Assembly: GCA_030043395.1 (NCBI GenBank) | Contig: JASHXW010000198.1 | Span: forward strand, 1 to 12,879 | Reading direction: 5' to 3' | DNA length: 12,879 bases | From: Streptosporangiaceae bacterium | GTDB lineage: Bacteria > Actinomycetota > Actinomycetes > Streptosporangiales > Streptosporangiaceae | Part shown: in pieces, positions 1 to 7,808 of the stretch | Layout of the letters: every line of letters begins with the position of its first letter | Position numbering within the stretch: the first letter of the stretch is position 1 | Program-made: the position numbers and the translations under genes | The notes under the pieces: generated by a model | Told to the model about the DNA's origin: nothing | The model's input: the letters and a program-made list of their open reading frames with translations, nothing else | Database searches by the model: none

Positions 1-934
1 CGGTCACTCCCGCCAGGGCAGCCGCGAAGTCCGCCTGCGCGCCGACGACTACCAGGTCCACTCCGGTCGCGGCGACGAAGTCCTGCTCGACCTGTTCGGC
101 CTCGCCCTTGCGCAGCAGGCCGTGGTCGACGAACACGCAGGTGAGCTGCTTGCCGATGGCGCGCTGGACGAGCGCGGCGGCTACGGCTGAGTCGACGCCG
201 CCGGACAGCCCGCAGATCGCGTGACCGTCGCCGACCTGCATCCTGATCAGCTCGGTTTGCTCGTCGATGATGTTGCGCATCGTCCAGTCCGCGCGGCAGC
301 CTGCTGCGGCGAGAAACTGCCTGAGCATCGCCATGCCGTGCTCGGTGTGCGCGACCTCAGGATGGAACTGCAGGCCGAACAAGCCGCGCGCGCTGTCCTC
401 AGCGGCGGCCACGGGCGTGCCCGGCGTGCTGGCCGTGACGGCGAAGCCACTGGGCGCCTTCATGCAGGTGTCCCCGTGCGACATCCAGACCTGCAAGGAA
501 GGTGGCACCCCGGCGAGCAGCACCCCGCCGGCCTGGCCCGGGTCGGCTTCTTCGCCCGCCACGTCCAGCGCAGTGGCGCCGTACTCGCCTGCCCCGGTCC
601 TGGCAACTGTCCCGCCCAGGTCACGGACCATGAGCTGGAACCCATAGCAGATGCCAAGCACCGGCACGCCGGCCTCGAACAAGCCCGCAGGAGCCGGTGG
701 CGCACCTGGCGCGTACACGGAGGCCGGCCCTCCGGACAAGATGATCGCGGCCGGGTTACGCCGCATGATCTCCTCGATGGAGGCACGGGCCGGGACGATC
801 TCGGAGTAGACCTGGCATTCGCGCACGCGCCGGGCGATGAGCTGCGCGTACTGTGCGCCAAAGTCCACGACGAGCACGGGCCGATCGGCACCTGCCGCGT
901 CGCCGCGATGCGAGCCAGCCGCGTTCGAGCTCAT
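1..934 (-). CDS. guaA: GMP synthase (glutamine-hydrolysing), C-terminus outside the window
   Basis: Converts XMP to GMP with ATP and glutamine-derived ammonia; cytoplasmic, last step of de novo GMP synthesis. I translated 311 codons from ATG 932-934 to the window edge without a stop. Residues about 19-210 are the class I glutamine amidotransferase domain. The nucleophile is Cys96 in GICYGFQ, and His191 and Glu193 in FHPEV complete the triad. The ATP-pyrophosphatase domain follows, with its P-loop SGGVDS at 244-249 and [10 protein letters not shown] at 269-278. The rest of the ATPase domain and the dimerisation domain lie left of base 1, as the family is normally about 520 residues. The start is supported by GGAGG (complement of 940-944), five bases upstream. 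It lies 73 bp after the CNNM/CorC gene on the same strand, so co-transcription is possible. The domain order and motifs are diagnostic. Confidence 0.96.
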   Translation of the reverse strand, partial: MSSNAAGSHRGDAAGADRPVLVVDFGAQYAQLIARRVRECQVYSEIVPARASIEEIMRRNPAAIILSGGPASVYAPGAPPAPAGLFEAGVPVLGICYGFQLMVRDLGGTVARTGAGEYGATALDVAGEEADPGQAGGVLLAGVPPSLQVWMSHGDTCMKAPSGFAVTASTPGTPVAAAEDSARGLFGLQFHPEVAHTEHGMAMLRQFLAAAGCRADWTMRNIIDEQTELIRMQVGDGHAICGLSGGVDSAVAAALVQRAIGKQLTCVFVDHGLLRKGEAEQVEQDFVAATGVDLVVVGAQADFAAALAGVT

Positions 935-1007
935 CGATGCCTCCGGCAGAATGTCAGGCCCCGCGTCACGATCTCGACCCTGGGGCGGTGCAGGATGTCA
1001 AGGCAGG

Positions 1008-2402
1008 TCAGCCTAGCTGTTGCTGCTGGCCAGTCGGCTCGCGCGCTGGAGCCGGCGCGGGCGCTGGCGCAGCCTGCGGCGCCAGGCCGGCGGGCTGGCC
1101 ATGGGCAGGAGTCACGTCGGTCACCTTCACCCGCGAGATCCTGCGGCCGTCGAGCTCGGTCACCGTGAGGCGGCTGCCATCCAGGTCGGCGTACTCCCCC
1201 GTCCTCGGCAGGTGGCCGAGCGCGGACAGCAAGTAGCCAGCGACGGTCTCGTACGGGCCGTCCGGCAGCTGGATCCCGGTCTGCTCGGCAAAGTCGTCGA
1301 GGTTGAGCATCCCGTCGACCTCGAGCTCGCCGCTGCGCAGCCGCCGCGCCGGGTTGCCTTCCTCGTCGTACTCGTCTCGTATGTCGCCGATCAGCTCCTC
1401 GACTAGGTCTTCCAGGGTGACGATGCCCGCGGTCCCGCCGTACTCGTCGACCACAATCGCGAGATGGTCGCGCTTCTTGCGCATCTCCGACAGTGCCGAC
1501 ATCACGGTCTTGCTCGTCGGCAGGAACTTGACCGGCCGGATGATGTCCTTGATCCGCGGAATGCCGCGGCCGTCGGTGTCGAGCAGCTGACGCGCTCGCT
1601 CGCCGAGCAGGTCGCGGCCGTGCACGAACCCGATGACGTCGTCGTAGGACTCCTCGAAGACCGGGAATCTGGAGTGCGTGGACCTGGCTACCACGTCGAT
1701 CGCCCGGTCCAGCGGCATCGAAGCCGGGAGGAAGTCGACTTCTGTCCTGGGCACCAGGACCTCGCGGATCTGCCGCGTCCCCGCTTCGAACACTTCCCGC
1801 ACGATGTGGCGCTCGTCCGCGGAGAAGCTCTGGTTCCCGATCACCAGGTCGCGCAGCTCCTCGCTGGTCATCACGCCGCGGCCGACCCTGGGATCTCCGC
1901 CGAGCAGCCGGACCACCAGGTTGACCGACACGCTGATGAGCCAGACGAACGGCCTGGCGAGAGCGGCGATCCGGTCAAGCACAGGCGCTGCTATCAGCGA
2001 GACCCGCTCCTGGCGCTGCAGGGCGATGCGCTTGGGGGCGAGCTCGCCGAGTACCAGCGAGAAGAACGCGATCACCAGCGTCACGACCAGGAAGGAGATC
2101 ACCGACGCCACGTGCGGCGACAGGTGGTGGTCAAGCACCGTCTTCAGGTCACCGACAAGCGTGGCCGCCCCGAAGGCTCCGGTAAGCAGCGTGGCAACCG
2201 TCACGCCGATCTGGACGGCGGACAGGAAGCGGTTCGGGTCCTGCGCTAGCCGCGCGGCTCGCTGCCCGCGCTTGCCGCGCTTGGCCAGCGCCCTGACCTG
2301 GCCTTCCCGCAGCGACACCAGAGCCATCTCTGCGGCGGCGAAGAACCCGCCGACACCGATGATGGCGAGTACGACGAGAACATCCCAGCCGACGCCACCC
2401 AC
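1008..2402 (-). CDS. CNNM/CorC (hemolysin) family membrane protein: DUF21 + CBS pair + CorC_HlyC
   Basis: A 464-residue inner-membrane protein of the CNNM/CorC family, whose characterised members are implicated in Mg2+/Co2+ efflux; the substrate here is unknown. The N-terminal DUF21 domain (about 1-190) has the family signatures AAAEMALVSL (22-31) and VLGELAPKRIAL (117-128). Hydrophobic segments lie near 6-24, 62-84, 98-122 and 136-168. A CBS-domain pair spans about 205-340, ending in EYGGTAGIVTLEDLVEELIGD (319-339, shown with its core EYGGTAG). A CorC_HlyC domain follows, with LEVDG (360-364) and YETVAGYLL (384-392). The last 30 residues are Ala/Pro/Gln-rich and probably disordered. The start is GTG, with AGGA seven bases upstream. 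It is divergent from the amidohydrolase gene. Older names such as hemolysin do not imply toxicity. Confidence 0.93.
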   Translation of the reverse strand: MGGVGWDVLVVLAIIGVGGFFAAAEMALVSLREGQVRALAKRGKRGQRAARLAQDPNRFLSAVQIGVTVATLLTGAFGAATLVGDLKTVLDHHLSPHVASVISFLVVTLVIAFFSLVLGELAPKRIALQRQERVSLIAAPVLDRIAALARPFVWLISVSVNLVVRLLGGDPRVGRGVMTSEELRDLVIGNQSFSADERHIVREVFEAGTRQIREVLVPRTEVDFLPASMPLDRAIDVVARSTHSRFPVFEESYDDVIGFVHGRDLLGERARQLLDTDGRGIPRIKDIIRPVKFLPTSKTVMSALSEMRKKRDHLAIVVDEYGGTAGIVTLEDLVEELIGDIRDEYDEEGNPARRLRSGELEVDGMLNLDDFAEQTGIQLPDGPYETVAGYLLSALGHLPRTGEYADLDGSRLTVTELDGRRISRVKVTDVTPAHGQPAGLAPQAAPAPAPAPAREPTGQQQQLG

Positions 2403-2456
2403 GTCGTAGTCCTGATCCCGGCTGCAGCGGTGAACGGCTGCTGCCTGGCTGCTTAG

Positions 2457-2472
2457 CTGCCATGCACGGCAG
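2457..2472. promoter_or_regulatory. 16-bp imperfect palindrome in the divergent intergenic region
   Basis: CTGCC-A-TGCA-C-GGCAG reads the same on both strands except for one A/C pair flanking the TGCA centre, so 14 of 16 positions are symmetric. It lies in the 227-bp gap between the divergent CNNM/CorC gene (start 2402) and the amidohydrolase gene (start 2630), which is a usual place for a dimeric repressor or activator site. No regulator gene sits next to it. A function is inferred from position and symmetry only; in GC-rich DNA such palindromes also occur by chance. Confidence 0.3.
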
Positions 2473-2617
2473 TCATCGCGCGGTCGCGCGGTGTCCGATC
2501 AGTTTAGACAGTGCCGGGCAGGCCGGTGCACCATCTGGACCCGGCTGCCGCCAGTCTCGCGGGTCCTGACGCGGTATGCGATGCTGCTTGGCACGTAACG
2601 AGCCCGACATCACGAGC

Positions 2618-2622
2618 AGGGA
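2618..2622 (+). promoter_or_regulatory. Ribosome binding site that sets the amidohydrolase start
   Basis: AGGGA lies seven bases before ATG 2630. The in-frame ATG at 2576, which would add 18 residues, has no comparable site. This favours 2630 as the start. Confidence 0.6.
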
Positions 2623-2629
2623 CCCCCGC

Positions 2630-3853
2630 ATGGAATCTTCAGTCCGAGACGATGCTGCCTCCATCAGTGCCGAAGTCGCCGAGCTGCGCCACGCGCTGCA
2701 CGCCGAGCCCGAGATCGGGCTGGACTTGCCAGCCACCCAGCGCAAGGTGCTCGATGCCATCGACGGCCTGCCGCTCGAGATCAGCCGCGGCCAGTCGCTG
2801 AGCTCTGTAACGGCGGTCCTGCGCGGTGCCCGGCCCGGCAGGACGGTGCTGCTGCGCGGCGACATGGACGCCCTTCCCGTGACCGAGCGCACCGGCGTGC
2901 CGTTCGCCTCACGTTCGACGGGAAAGATGCACGCGTGCGGGCACGACCTGCATACCGCCATGTTGGCTGGCGCCGCCAGGGTGCTCGCGGCCCGGCAGCA
3001 GGACCTGCCGGGGAACGTCATCTTCATGTTCCAGCCTGGCGAGGAAGGAGCAGGCGGGGCCCGGTTCATGATCGAGGAAGGCGTGCTGGACGCGGCCGGC
3101 GAGCGACCCGTCGCCGCTTATGCCCTGCACGTGGCTTCCGGCCTGCTGCCGCTCGGCATCGCTGCCAGTAAGGCGGGCACCGCGATGGCTGCCGCCGACA
3201 CCCTGCACGTGACCGTCCGCGGCCGTGGCGGACACGGCTCGCAGCCGCACCACGCGGCAGACCCCATCCCTGTCGCCTGCGAGATCGTCACTGCCCTTCA
3301 GGCGATGGTCACCAGGCAGTTCGACGTCTTCGACCCGGTCGTGCTCACCGTAGGCACCTTCCACGCGGGCACGACAGACAACGTGATCCCCGATGACGCG
3401 AAGTTCGTCGCGACAGTGCGCACCTTCTCCACCGAGTCGCGCGACAAGGTGCGCGCCGCCTCTGTGCACCTCGCCAGGCAGATCGCCGCCGCGCACGGCC
3501 TGAGCGCCGATGCCGAGTTCGTCGACGGCTACCCGGTGACCGTGAACGACCAGGCCGAGTTCGGCTTTGCGGGCACCACCATCAAGGAGGTGCTCGGCGA
3601 GGACAAGTTCGTGACGGCGCCGAACCCGCTGACGGGCTCGGAGGACTTCTCCTACGTGCTCGAGCAGGTGCCTGGCGCGTTTATCATGATCGGCGCGTGC
3701 CCAGCCGGCGCAGACCCGATGGCCGTGCCGTTCAACCATTCAGCCGAGGCCGTCTTCGACGACGCCGTGCTGGCCGACGGAATTGCGCTGTATGCCGAGC
3801 TCGCGTTGCGCCGGCTAGCCGCCGCTGCGCACGAGACCGCAGGCGCGGCCTAG
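2630..3853 (+). CDS. M20 family (M20D-type) metal-dependent amidohydrolase
   Basis: A 407-residue hydrolase of the M20 amidohydrolase family, which includes IAA-amino-acid, hippurate and N-acyl-amino-acid hydrolases; it cleaves an acyl-amide bond with bound divalent metals. The substrate cannot be read from sequence. Catalytic-domain motifs are RGDMDALPV (76-84) and MHACGHDLHT (100-109, ligands Cys103 and His105). PGEEG (136-140) supplies Glu138 as probable base and Glu139 as ligand, followed by LHV (His167) and NHSAE (369-373, ligand His370). The inserted dimerisation domain starts near 180, with GRGGHGSQPHHAADP at 198-212. There is no signal peptide, so it is cytoplasmic. ATG 2630 is chosen over 2576 because of its AGGGA site and because the shorter start matches the usual N-terminus. 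Its TAG is followed after one base by the GTG of the next gene, suggesting translational coupling. Confidence 0.92.
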   Translation: MESSVRDDAASISAEVAELRHALHAEPEIGLDLPATQRKVLDAIDGLPLEISRGQSLSSVTAVLRGARPGRTVLLRGDMDALPVTERTGVPFASRSTGKMHACGHDLHTAMLAGAARVLAARQQDLPGNVIFMFQPGEEGAGGARFMIEEGVLDAAGERPVAAYALHVASGLLPLGIAASKAGTAMAAADTLHVTVRGRGGHGSQPHHAADPIPVACEIVTALQAMVTRQFDVFDPVVLTVGTFHAGTTDNVIPDDAKFVATVRTFSTESRDKVRAASVHLARQIAAAHGLSADAEFVDGYPVTVNDQAEFGFAGTTIKEVLGEDKFVTAPNPLTGSEDFSYVLEQVPGAFIMIGACPAGADPMAVPFNHSAEAVFDDAVLADGIALYAELALRRLAAAAHETAGAA

Positions 3854-3854
3854 C

Positions 3855-5405
3855 GTGGCCAGTGAGGAGACCGAGTTGGGCGACCATGGCAAGGCCGCAC
3901 GGATTTCCCGCAGGCGGGTGTTCGGGATCGCAGGTGCCTCGGCGGTCGGCGTGGCTGGCATGGCGTTTGGCGCGCGCAGGCTAGCGAACCACGACCGGGA
4001 GTCGCCGCTTCGGGTGCGATCGCAAGCCGGGAGGTTCATGTCGCGACCTGATCTGGTGCCGCCGCCCATCTCGGTGAGCCTGTACGGGCCGATGCCGCCT
4101 GAGCGGTACATCTTCCTGAACTCCCCGTATAGCGGCCCAGGGGTTGGCGGCGCGATCGTGCTTGACCACGCCGGGGAGCTGGTCTGGTTCGGCCCGAACA
4201 CCAAGGCGGTGCACAAGCAGGACGTCAACGTCCAGATGCTGGACGGCGAGCCCGTGCTGACCTGGTGGCAAGGGGGGATCGTGCAGGGGCACGGGCAGGG
4301 CGTGGCCGCTGTCGCGGACTCCTCCTACACCATCAAGCACGTGATCCAGCTCAAGCACGGGCTGAAGGCGGACCTGCACGAGTTCGTGATCACGCCGCAA
4401 GGCACCGCGCTGATCGACGCGTTCAAGCTGCACACCGGGGTGGACCTGTCCGCCGTGGGCGGGCCGTCGTCGGGATACCTGTTCTCCGGCGCGTTCCAGG
4501 AGATCGACATCGCTACTGGCGAGCTGCTGTTCGAGTGGGACAGCTACGACCCCGACGGTTCGCGGGTGGGCGTCGGCGAGACGTACATGACGCTCAAGGA
4601 GCAGGGCAGCGCAGCAGCGCCGTTCGACTACTTCCACCTGAACTCGATCTACCCGACCGCCGACGGCAACTTCCTGGTCTCCAGCAGGCACACCTGGACC
4701 GTGTACAAGGTCAGCCGCGCGGATGGGTCCATCCTGTGGCGGCTGAACGGCAAGAAGTCCGACTTCACGCTGGGCCCGGGCGCGGCGTTCATGTGGCAGC
4801 ACCATGTCCGCCCGCATCGAGGCGGCGCCGGGCTGACCCTCTTCGACAACGGCGCTGCCAACCCCGATCTCGTGCACCAGCGCCAGTCTCGGGCGCTGAT
4901 CCTGAACGTCGACGAGGCGAGCAGGCAAGTGACCCTGGCCAAGGCGCTCACCCACCCTGGGGCACCAGTGCTCGCCACGGGGCTGGGCAGCATCCAGCTG
5001 CTGCCCAGCGGCGACATTCTGGTGAACTGGGGCAACGCCGCCAGGTTCTCCCAGTTCGCCGCCGACGGCACCCTGCTGCTTGACGGGCGGATGAACCCTA
5101 CCGGGCCGTCCTACCGAGCCTTCTCCCACCAGTGGGTGGCTCATCCGGACGATCGCCCCGCCGCCGCGGCCAGGTACCGATCCGGCGGCGCCACGGTCTA
5201 CGCAAGCTGGAACGGCGCCACCGAAGTGGCGTCCTGGGCCGTACTCGCTGGGCAGCCAGGACGCCTATCCAGAGTCGCGGCCGCCCGCCGCGCCGGATTC
5301 GAGACCGCCATCGACGTCAGCAGCACGGGCCCGTACTTCGCCGTCCACGCGCTCGACGCGTCGGGCCACGTCCTAGCCGCATCCAAGCCCGTCAAGATCA
5401 GGTAA
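3855..5405 (+). CDS. Tat-exported arylsulfotransferase (ASST) family protein
   Basis: 516 residues as drawn. The N-terminus has a twin-arginine signal, SRRRVF at 18-23, followed by a hydrophobic stretch to about 40. It is therefore probably exported folded across the membrane, and may stay anchored because no clear AxA or lipobox cleavage site is visible. The body resembles the actinobacterial arylsulfotransferase family, a beta-propeller fold. Signatures are DLHEFVIT (173-180), DYFHLNSIYP (258-267), FLVSSRHTW (273-281), WQHHVRP (314-320) and LTLFDNGA (327-334). Conserved histidines 175, 261 and 316/317 are candidates for the catalytic and sulfate-binding residues of PLP-independent aryl sulfotransferases. 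A C-terminal beta domain (about 435-516) contains VYASWNGATEVASW. The protein has no cysteine at all, unlike the disulfide-containing E. coli type enzyme. Sulfotransfer activity is inferred from family only. The start is uncertain: GTG 3855 couples to the preceding stop, while TTG 3876 has a better ribosome site. Confidence 0.85.
   Translation: MASEETELGDHGKAARISRRRVFGIAGASAVGVAGMAFGARRLANHDRESPLRVRSQAGRFMSRPDLVPPPISVSLYGPMPPERYIFLNSPYSGPGVGGAIVLDHAGELVWFGPNTKAVHKQDVNVQMLDGEPVLTWWQGGIVQGHGQGVAAVADSSYTIKHVIQLKHGLKADLHEFVITPQGTALIDAFKLHTGVDLSAVGGPSSGYLFSGAFQEIDIATGELLFEWDSYDPDGSRVGVGETYMTLKEQGSAAAPFDYFHLNSIYPTADGNFLVSSRHTWTVYKVSRADGSILWRLNGKKSDFTLGPGAAFMWQHHVRPHRGGAGLTLFDNGAANPDLVHQRQSRALILNVDEASRQVTLAKALTHPGAPVLATGLGSIQLLPSGDILVNWGNAARFSQFAADGTLLLDGRMNPTGPSYRAFSHQWVAHPDDRPAAAARYRSGGATVYASWNGATEVASWAVLAGQPGRLSRVAAARRAGFETAIDVSSTGPYFAVHALDASGHVLAASKPVKIR
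3864..3869 (+). promoter_or_regulatory. Ribosome binding site favouring an internal TTG start at 3876
   Basis: GAGGAG lies six bases before TTG 3876, in frame with the ASST-like gene. The upstream GTG 3855 has no clear site. Starting at 3876 gives a 509-residue protein that keeps the whole twin-arginine signal. Confidence 0.45.
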
Positions 5406-5440
5406 GCGCCCGGCCGCGAGCTGCCGCTCCTGGCCGCGAC

Positions 5441-6397
5441 TTACAGGCTAGCTACGTCGGCTTGCTTGGCTCGGACGGCCTCGGCTGCCTCGCGCAGGCC
5501 CGTCAGCTCGGACGGCGTGAGATCCCGCTCGACCACGCGGCGGACACCGCTGGCGCCGATCTCGGCCTCGACGCCCAGGTAGACGCCGGAGATGCCGTAC
5601 TCGCCGTCTACCCAGGCGCAGACAGGCATGACCTCTCCGGTATCGAGCGCGACCGCCCTGGCCATCCTGGCAGCGGCGGCCGACGGGGCGTAGTAGGCCG
5701 AGCCCGTCTTCAGCAGGGCGACGATCTCGCCGCCGCCGTTCCTGGTTCGCTGGACCAGGCCCTCGACCTCGTCCTCGCTCAGCAGGTCAGCGAGCGGAGT
5801 GCCATTGACGGAGCAGGCGGACGGGACGGGCACCATCGTGTCGCCGTGCGAGCCAAGCGTCAGCGTCTTGACCGAGCCGACGGGGACGCCGAGTCGCTCG
5901 GCCACGAAATAGCTGAACCTCGCCGTGTCCAGCATGCCGGCCTGGCCGATCACCCGGTGGGCCGGGAACTGCGAGACCTTCGCGGCCAGGGCCGTCATCT
6001 CGTCCAGCGGGTTCGACACGACGATCAGGACGGCGTCAGGCGCGTGCTTGACCACCTGCTCGGTCACGGCGCGGACGATCTTCGCGTTCACCCCGATGAG
6101 GTCCATCCGGCTCATGCCCGGCTTACGTGGCAGGCCGGCGGTGACCACCACGATCCTCGACCCGGCGATCGCCTCGTAGCCCTCCCCGGCCTGGCCGGTG
6201 GTCTGGCCCGTGACCGTGGTCTCGAAGCCCTCGATCGGCCTGGACTGGTTCATGTCCAGCGCCAGGCCCTCAGGCTTGCCCTCGATGATGTCGGTCAGGA
6301 CGACCTCGTCGAAGATGTCGTACTCGGCTAGACGCTGCGCGGTCGTCGAGCCGTAGAAGCCGGCTCCGACCACCGTTACCTTGCCTGAACGGGCCAT
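5441..6397 (-). CDS. mdh: Malate dehydrogenase (NAD-dependent, LDH-like type)
   Basis: Oxidises malate to oxaloacetate with NAD+, a cytoplasmic TCA-cycle step. 318 residues, normal for the LDH-like (MDH type 3) branch. The Rossmann fold shows GAGFYG at 11-16, with Asp36 at the end of strand beta-2 as expected for NAD rather than NADP. The active-site loop LPRKPGMSR (89-97) has Arg91 where lactate dehydrogenases have Gln, so this is an MDH rather than an LDH. Arg97, Asn129, the catalytic pair Asp157 and His184 (GSHGD), and Arg160 are all present. ATG 6397 is chosen because AAGGAG lies nine bases upstream; a GTG 14 codons earlier adds only a non-family extension. It follows icd after a 52-bp gap on the same strand, so the two are probably co-transcribed. 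It ends 35 bp from the convergent ASST-like gene. Confidence 0.96.
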   Translation of the reverse strand: MARSGKVTVVGAGFYGSTTAQRLAEYDIFDEVVLTDIIEGKPEGLALDMNQSRPIEGFETTVTGQTTGQAGEGYEAIAGSRIVVVTAGLPRKPGMSRMDLIGVNAKIVRAVTEQVVKHAPDAVLIVVSNPLDEMTALAAKVSQFPAHRVIGQAGMLDTARFSYFVAERLGVPVGSVKTLTLGSHGDTMVPVPSACSVNGTPLADLLSEDEVEGLVQRTRNGGGEIVALLKTGSAYYAPSAAAARMARAVALDTGEVMPVCAWVDGEYGISGVYLGVEAEIGASGVRRVVERDLTPSELTGLREAAEAVRAKQADVASL

Positions 6398-6406
6398 GGA
6401 CGTGAT

Positions 6407-6412
6407 CTCCTT
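6407..6412 (-). promoter_or_regulatory. Ribosome binding site that sets the mdh start
   Basis: AAGGAG on the minus strand lies nine bases before ATG 6397. It rules against the GTG at 6439, which would place this site inside the coding sequence. Confidence 0.75.
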
Positions 6413-6449
6413 AGCTTTCTTGAGCTGTCTCGCTGCCACTGCGACTTCG

Positions 6450-7682
6450 TCAGGCGGCCGCCTGCTCCATCGCGGCTCGCAGGTTCTTGCTCAGCGCTTC
6501 CAGGAACTCCTGCGTGGTCAGGTACGGCGCGTCAGGGCCGATCAGCAGCGCCAGGTCCTTGGTCATCATTCCGGCTGCCACCGTCTGCACGCACACCCGC
6601 TCCAGGGTCTCGGCGAATTCGGTGACTTCGGGGGTGTTATCCAGCTTCCCGCGGTAGGCCAGGCCCCTGGTCCACGCGAAGATCGAGGCGATCGGGTTGG
6701 TCGAGGTGGGCTTGCCCCGCTGGTGCTGGCGGTAGTGCCTGGTCACGGTCCCGTGTGCCGCCTCGGCCTCGATGCACGAGCCGTCCGGGGTCATCAGCAC
6801 GCTCGTCATCAGCCCGAGCGAGCCGAAGCCCTGGGCCACGATGTCGGACTCGACGTCGCCGTCGTAGTTCTTGCATGCCCACACGATGCCGCCGTCGCCC
6901 TTGATCACCTGCGCCACCATGTCGTCGATCAGCCGGTGCTCATACCACAGGCTGGCCGCGTCGAACTCGGCCTTGAACTCGGTCTCGAATACCTCGGCGA
7001 AGATGTCCTTGAATCGCCCGTCGTAGGCCTTGAGGATCGTGTTCTTGGTGGACAGGTACAGCGGGTAGCCGCGGTCGAGCGCGTAGCGCATCGTCGCCCT
7101 GGCGAAGTCCCTGATCGAGTCGTCGAAGTTGTACATGCCCATGGCGATCCCGCCGCCGGGGAACTGCGCGACCTCCAGCGATATGGGCTGGCCGATCGAC
7201 TCCCCGGAAGGCTCGTAGGTGATCGTCACCGTGCCGGGGCCTGGCACGACGAAGTCGGTGGCCCGGTACTGGTCGCCGTGCGCGTGCCTGCCGATGATGA
7301 TGGGCTTGGTCCAGCCGGGGACGAACCGGGGGATGCTCTCGATCACGATCGGCTCGCGGAAGACAACCCCGCCGAGAATGTTGCGGATCGTGCCGTTCGG
7401 CGAACGCCACATCTTCTTCAGGCCGAACTCCTCCACCCTGGCCTCGTCCGGGGTGATCGTGGCGCACTTGACCCCGACGCCGGCCCTGGCGATGGCGTTG
7501 GCGGCGTCGACCGTGACCTGGTCGTCGGTGGCGTCGCGGTTCTGTATCGACAGGTCGTAGTACTGAAGGTCGATGTCCAGGTACGGCAGGATCAGCTCGT
7601 CCTTGATGGACTGCCAGATGATCCTCGTCATCTCGTCACCGTCGAGTTCTACGACGGGGTTGGCCACCTTGATCTTGGACAT
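6450..7682 (-). CDS. icd: NADP-dependent isocitrate dehydrogenase, eukaryote-like homodimeric type
   Basis: Oxidatively decarboxylates isocitrate to 2-oxoglutarate with NADP+; cytoplasmic TCA-cycle enzyme and NADPH source. 410 residues, and closely colinear with human IDH1 by recall. Substrate residues include the SPNGTIRN segment (94-101), Arg110-type REP region, Arg132 in [10 protein letters not shown] and Lys213 in STKNTILK. Metal ligands are Asp253, Asp276 and Asp280 ([10 protein letters not shown]). Arg315 and His316 in HGTVTRHYR are the adenosine-phosphate-binding residues that mark NADP preference in this branch. It is therefore the dimeric eukaryote-like form, not the E. coli-like or monomeric form. 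The ATG has GAAGGGA about eight bases upstream. It lies 125 bp after the DUF3017 gene, with several hairpins in the gap, and 52 bp before mdh. Confidence 0.96.
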   Translation of the reverse strand: MSKIKVANPVVELDGDEMTRIIWQSIKDELILPYLDIDLQYYDLSIQNRDATDDQVTVDAANAIARAGVGVKCATITPDEARVEEFGLKKMWRSPNGTIRNILGGVVFREPIVIESIPRFVPGWTKPIIIGRHAHGDQYRATDFVVPGPGTVTITYEPSGESIGQPISLEVAQFPGGGIAMGMYNFDDSIRDFARATMRYALDRGYPLYLSTKNTILKAYDGRFKDIFAEVFETEFKAEFDAASLWYEHRLIDDMVAQVIKGDGGIVWACKNYDGDVESDIVAQGFGSLGLMTSVLMTPDGSCIEAEAAHGTVTRHYRQHQRGKPTSTNPIASIFAWTRGLAYRGKLDNTPEVTEFAETLERVCVQTVAAGMMTKDLALLIGPDAPYLTTQEFLEALSKNLRAAMEQAAA

Positions 7683-7720
7683 GCCAGGGGTCCCTTCAAC
7701 TGTCTCTAGCCGTTACCCTC

Positions 7721-7737
7721 GCTGGCCTGCGGCCAGC
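7721..7737 (-). other. Perfect 7-bp stem, 3-nt loop hairpin upstream of icd
   Basis: GCTGGCC-TGC-GGCCAGC is a perfect inverted repeat in the icd leader, about 40 bases before the icd start on the minus strand. It could attenuate or stabilise the DUF3017-icd transcript, or be a weak terminator; no T-run follows it. Confidence 0.4.
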
Positions 7738-7741
7738 CACG

Positions 7742-7754
7742 TTCGCCTGGCGAA
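7742..7754. promoter_or_regulatory. 13-bp odd palindrome TTCGCC-T-GGCGAA
   Basis: Two perfect six-base arms surround one central base, four bases from the neighbouring GCTGGCC hairpin. The one-base centre is too tight for an RNA hairpin loop, so an operator in DNA is the more natural reading. It sits between the DUF3017 stop and the icd start, where an icd promoter or operator could be. Function unproven. Confidence 0.3.
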
Positions 7755-7772
7755 GGTTCATGCTCAGCTCGC

Positions 7773-7808
7773 GGGCGGCGCCAGGTCCTGCTGCCCGCCG
7801 CGCCGCCC
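7773..7808 (-). terminator. Possible weak terminator or processing hairpin after the DUF3017 gene
   Basis: GGGCGGCG (7773-7780) and CGCCGCCC (7801-7808) are perfect inverted arms around a 20-base loop. An alternative pairing, GCGGGC (7771-7776) with GCCCGC (7793-7798), competes with it. The distal arm overlaps the DUF3017 stop codon. There is no T-run, which actinomycete terminators often lack. It may only partly separate the DUF3017 gene from icd. Confidence 0.35.

Noticed and set aside
996..1001. Perfect TTGACA -35 hexamer upstream of guaA on the minus strand
   Set aside because: No acceptable -10 hexamer at 16-19 bases downstream; a single hexamer is weak evidence in this gap.
221..1168. 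Plus-strand 315-codon open frame
   Set aside because: Antisense to guaA, whose minus-strand frame runs uninterrupted to the window edge and carries the catalytic triad and P-loop.
2576..2629. Upstream ATG extending the amidohydrolase by 18 residues
   Set aside because: No ribosome site at 2576, and the good AGGGA site before 2630 would lie inside the coding sequence.
3981..5144. Minus-strand 387-codon frame opposite the ASST-like gene
   Set aside because: Shadow of the plus-strand gene, which has a Tat signal and family motifs; the antisense product has no recognisable feature.
5406..5440. Terminator between the convergent ASST-like gene and mdh
   Set aside because: The 35-base gap holds a direct repeat of GGCCGCGA but no stem of useful length.
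5132..6331. Plus-strand 399-codon open frame opposite mdh and the end of the ASST-like gene
   Set aside because: Antisense shadow of mdh; low-complexity Arg/Gly/Asp translation and no ribosome site. It also overlaps the real ASST-like gene out of frame.
6398..6439. GTG start extending mdh by 14 residues
   Set aside because: The added residues are not part of the family N-terminus and would absorb the strong AAGGAG site.
6381..7709. Plus-strand 442-codon open frame opposite icd and the mdh start
   Set aside because: It is a shadow of icd, which is recognisable residue by residue. Long antisense frames arise from GC bias at third positions; the translation is Arg/Gly/His/Asp-rich with no domain.
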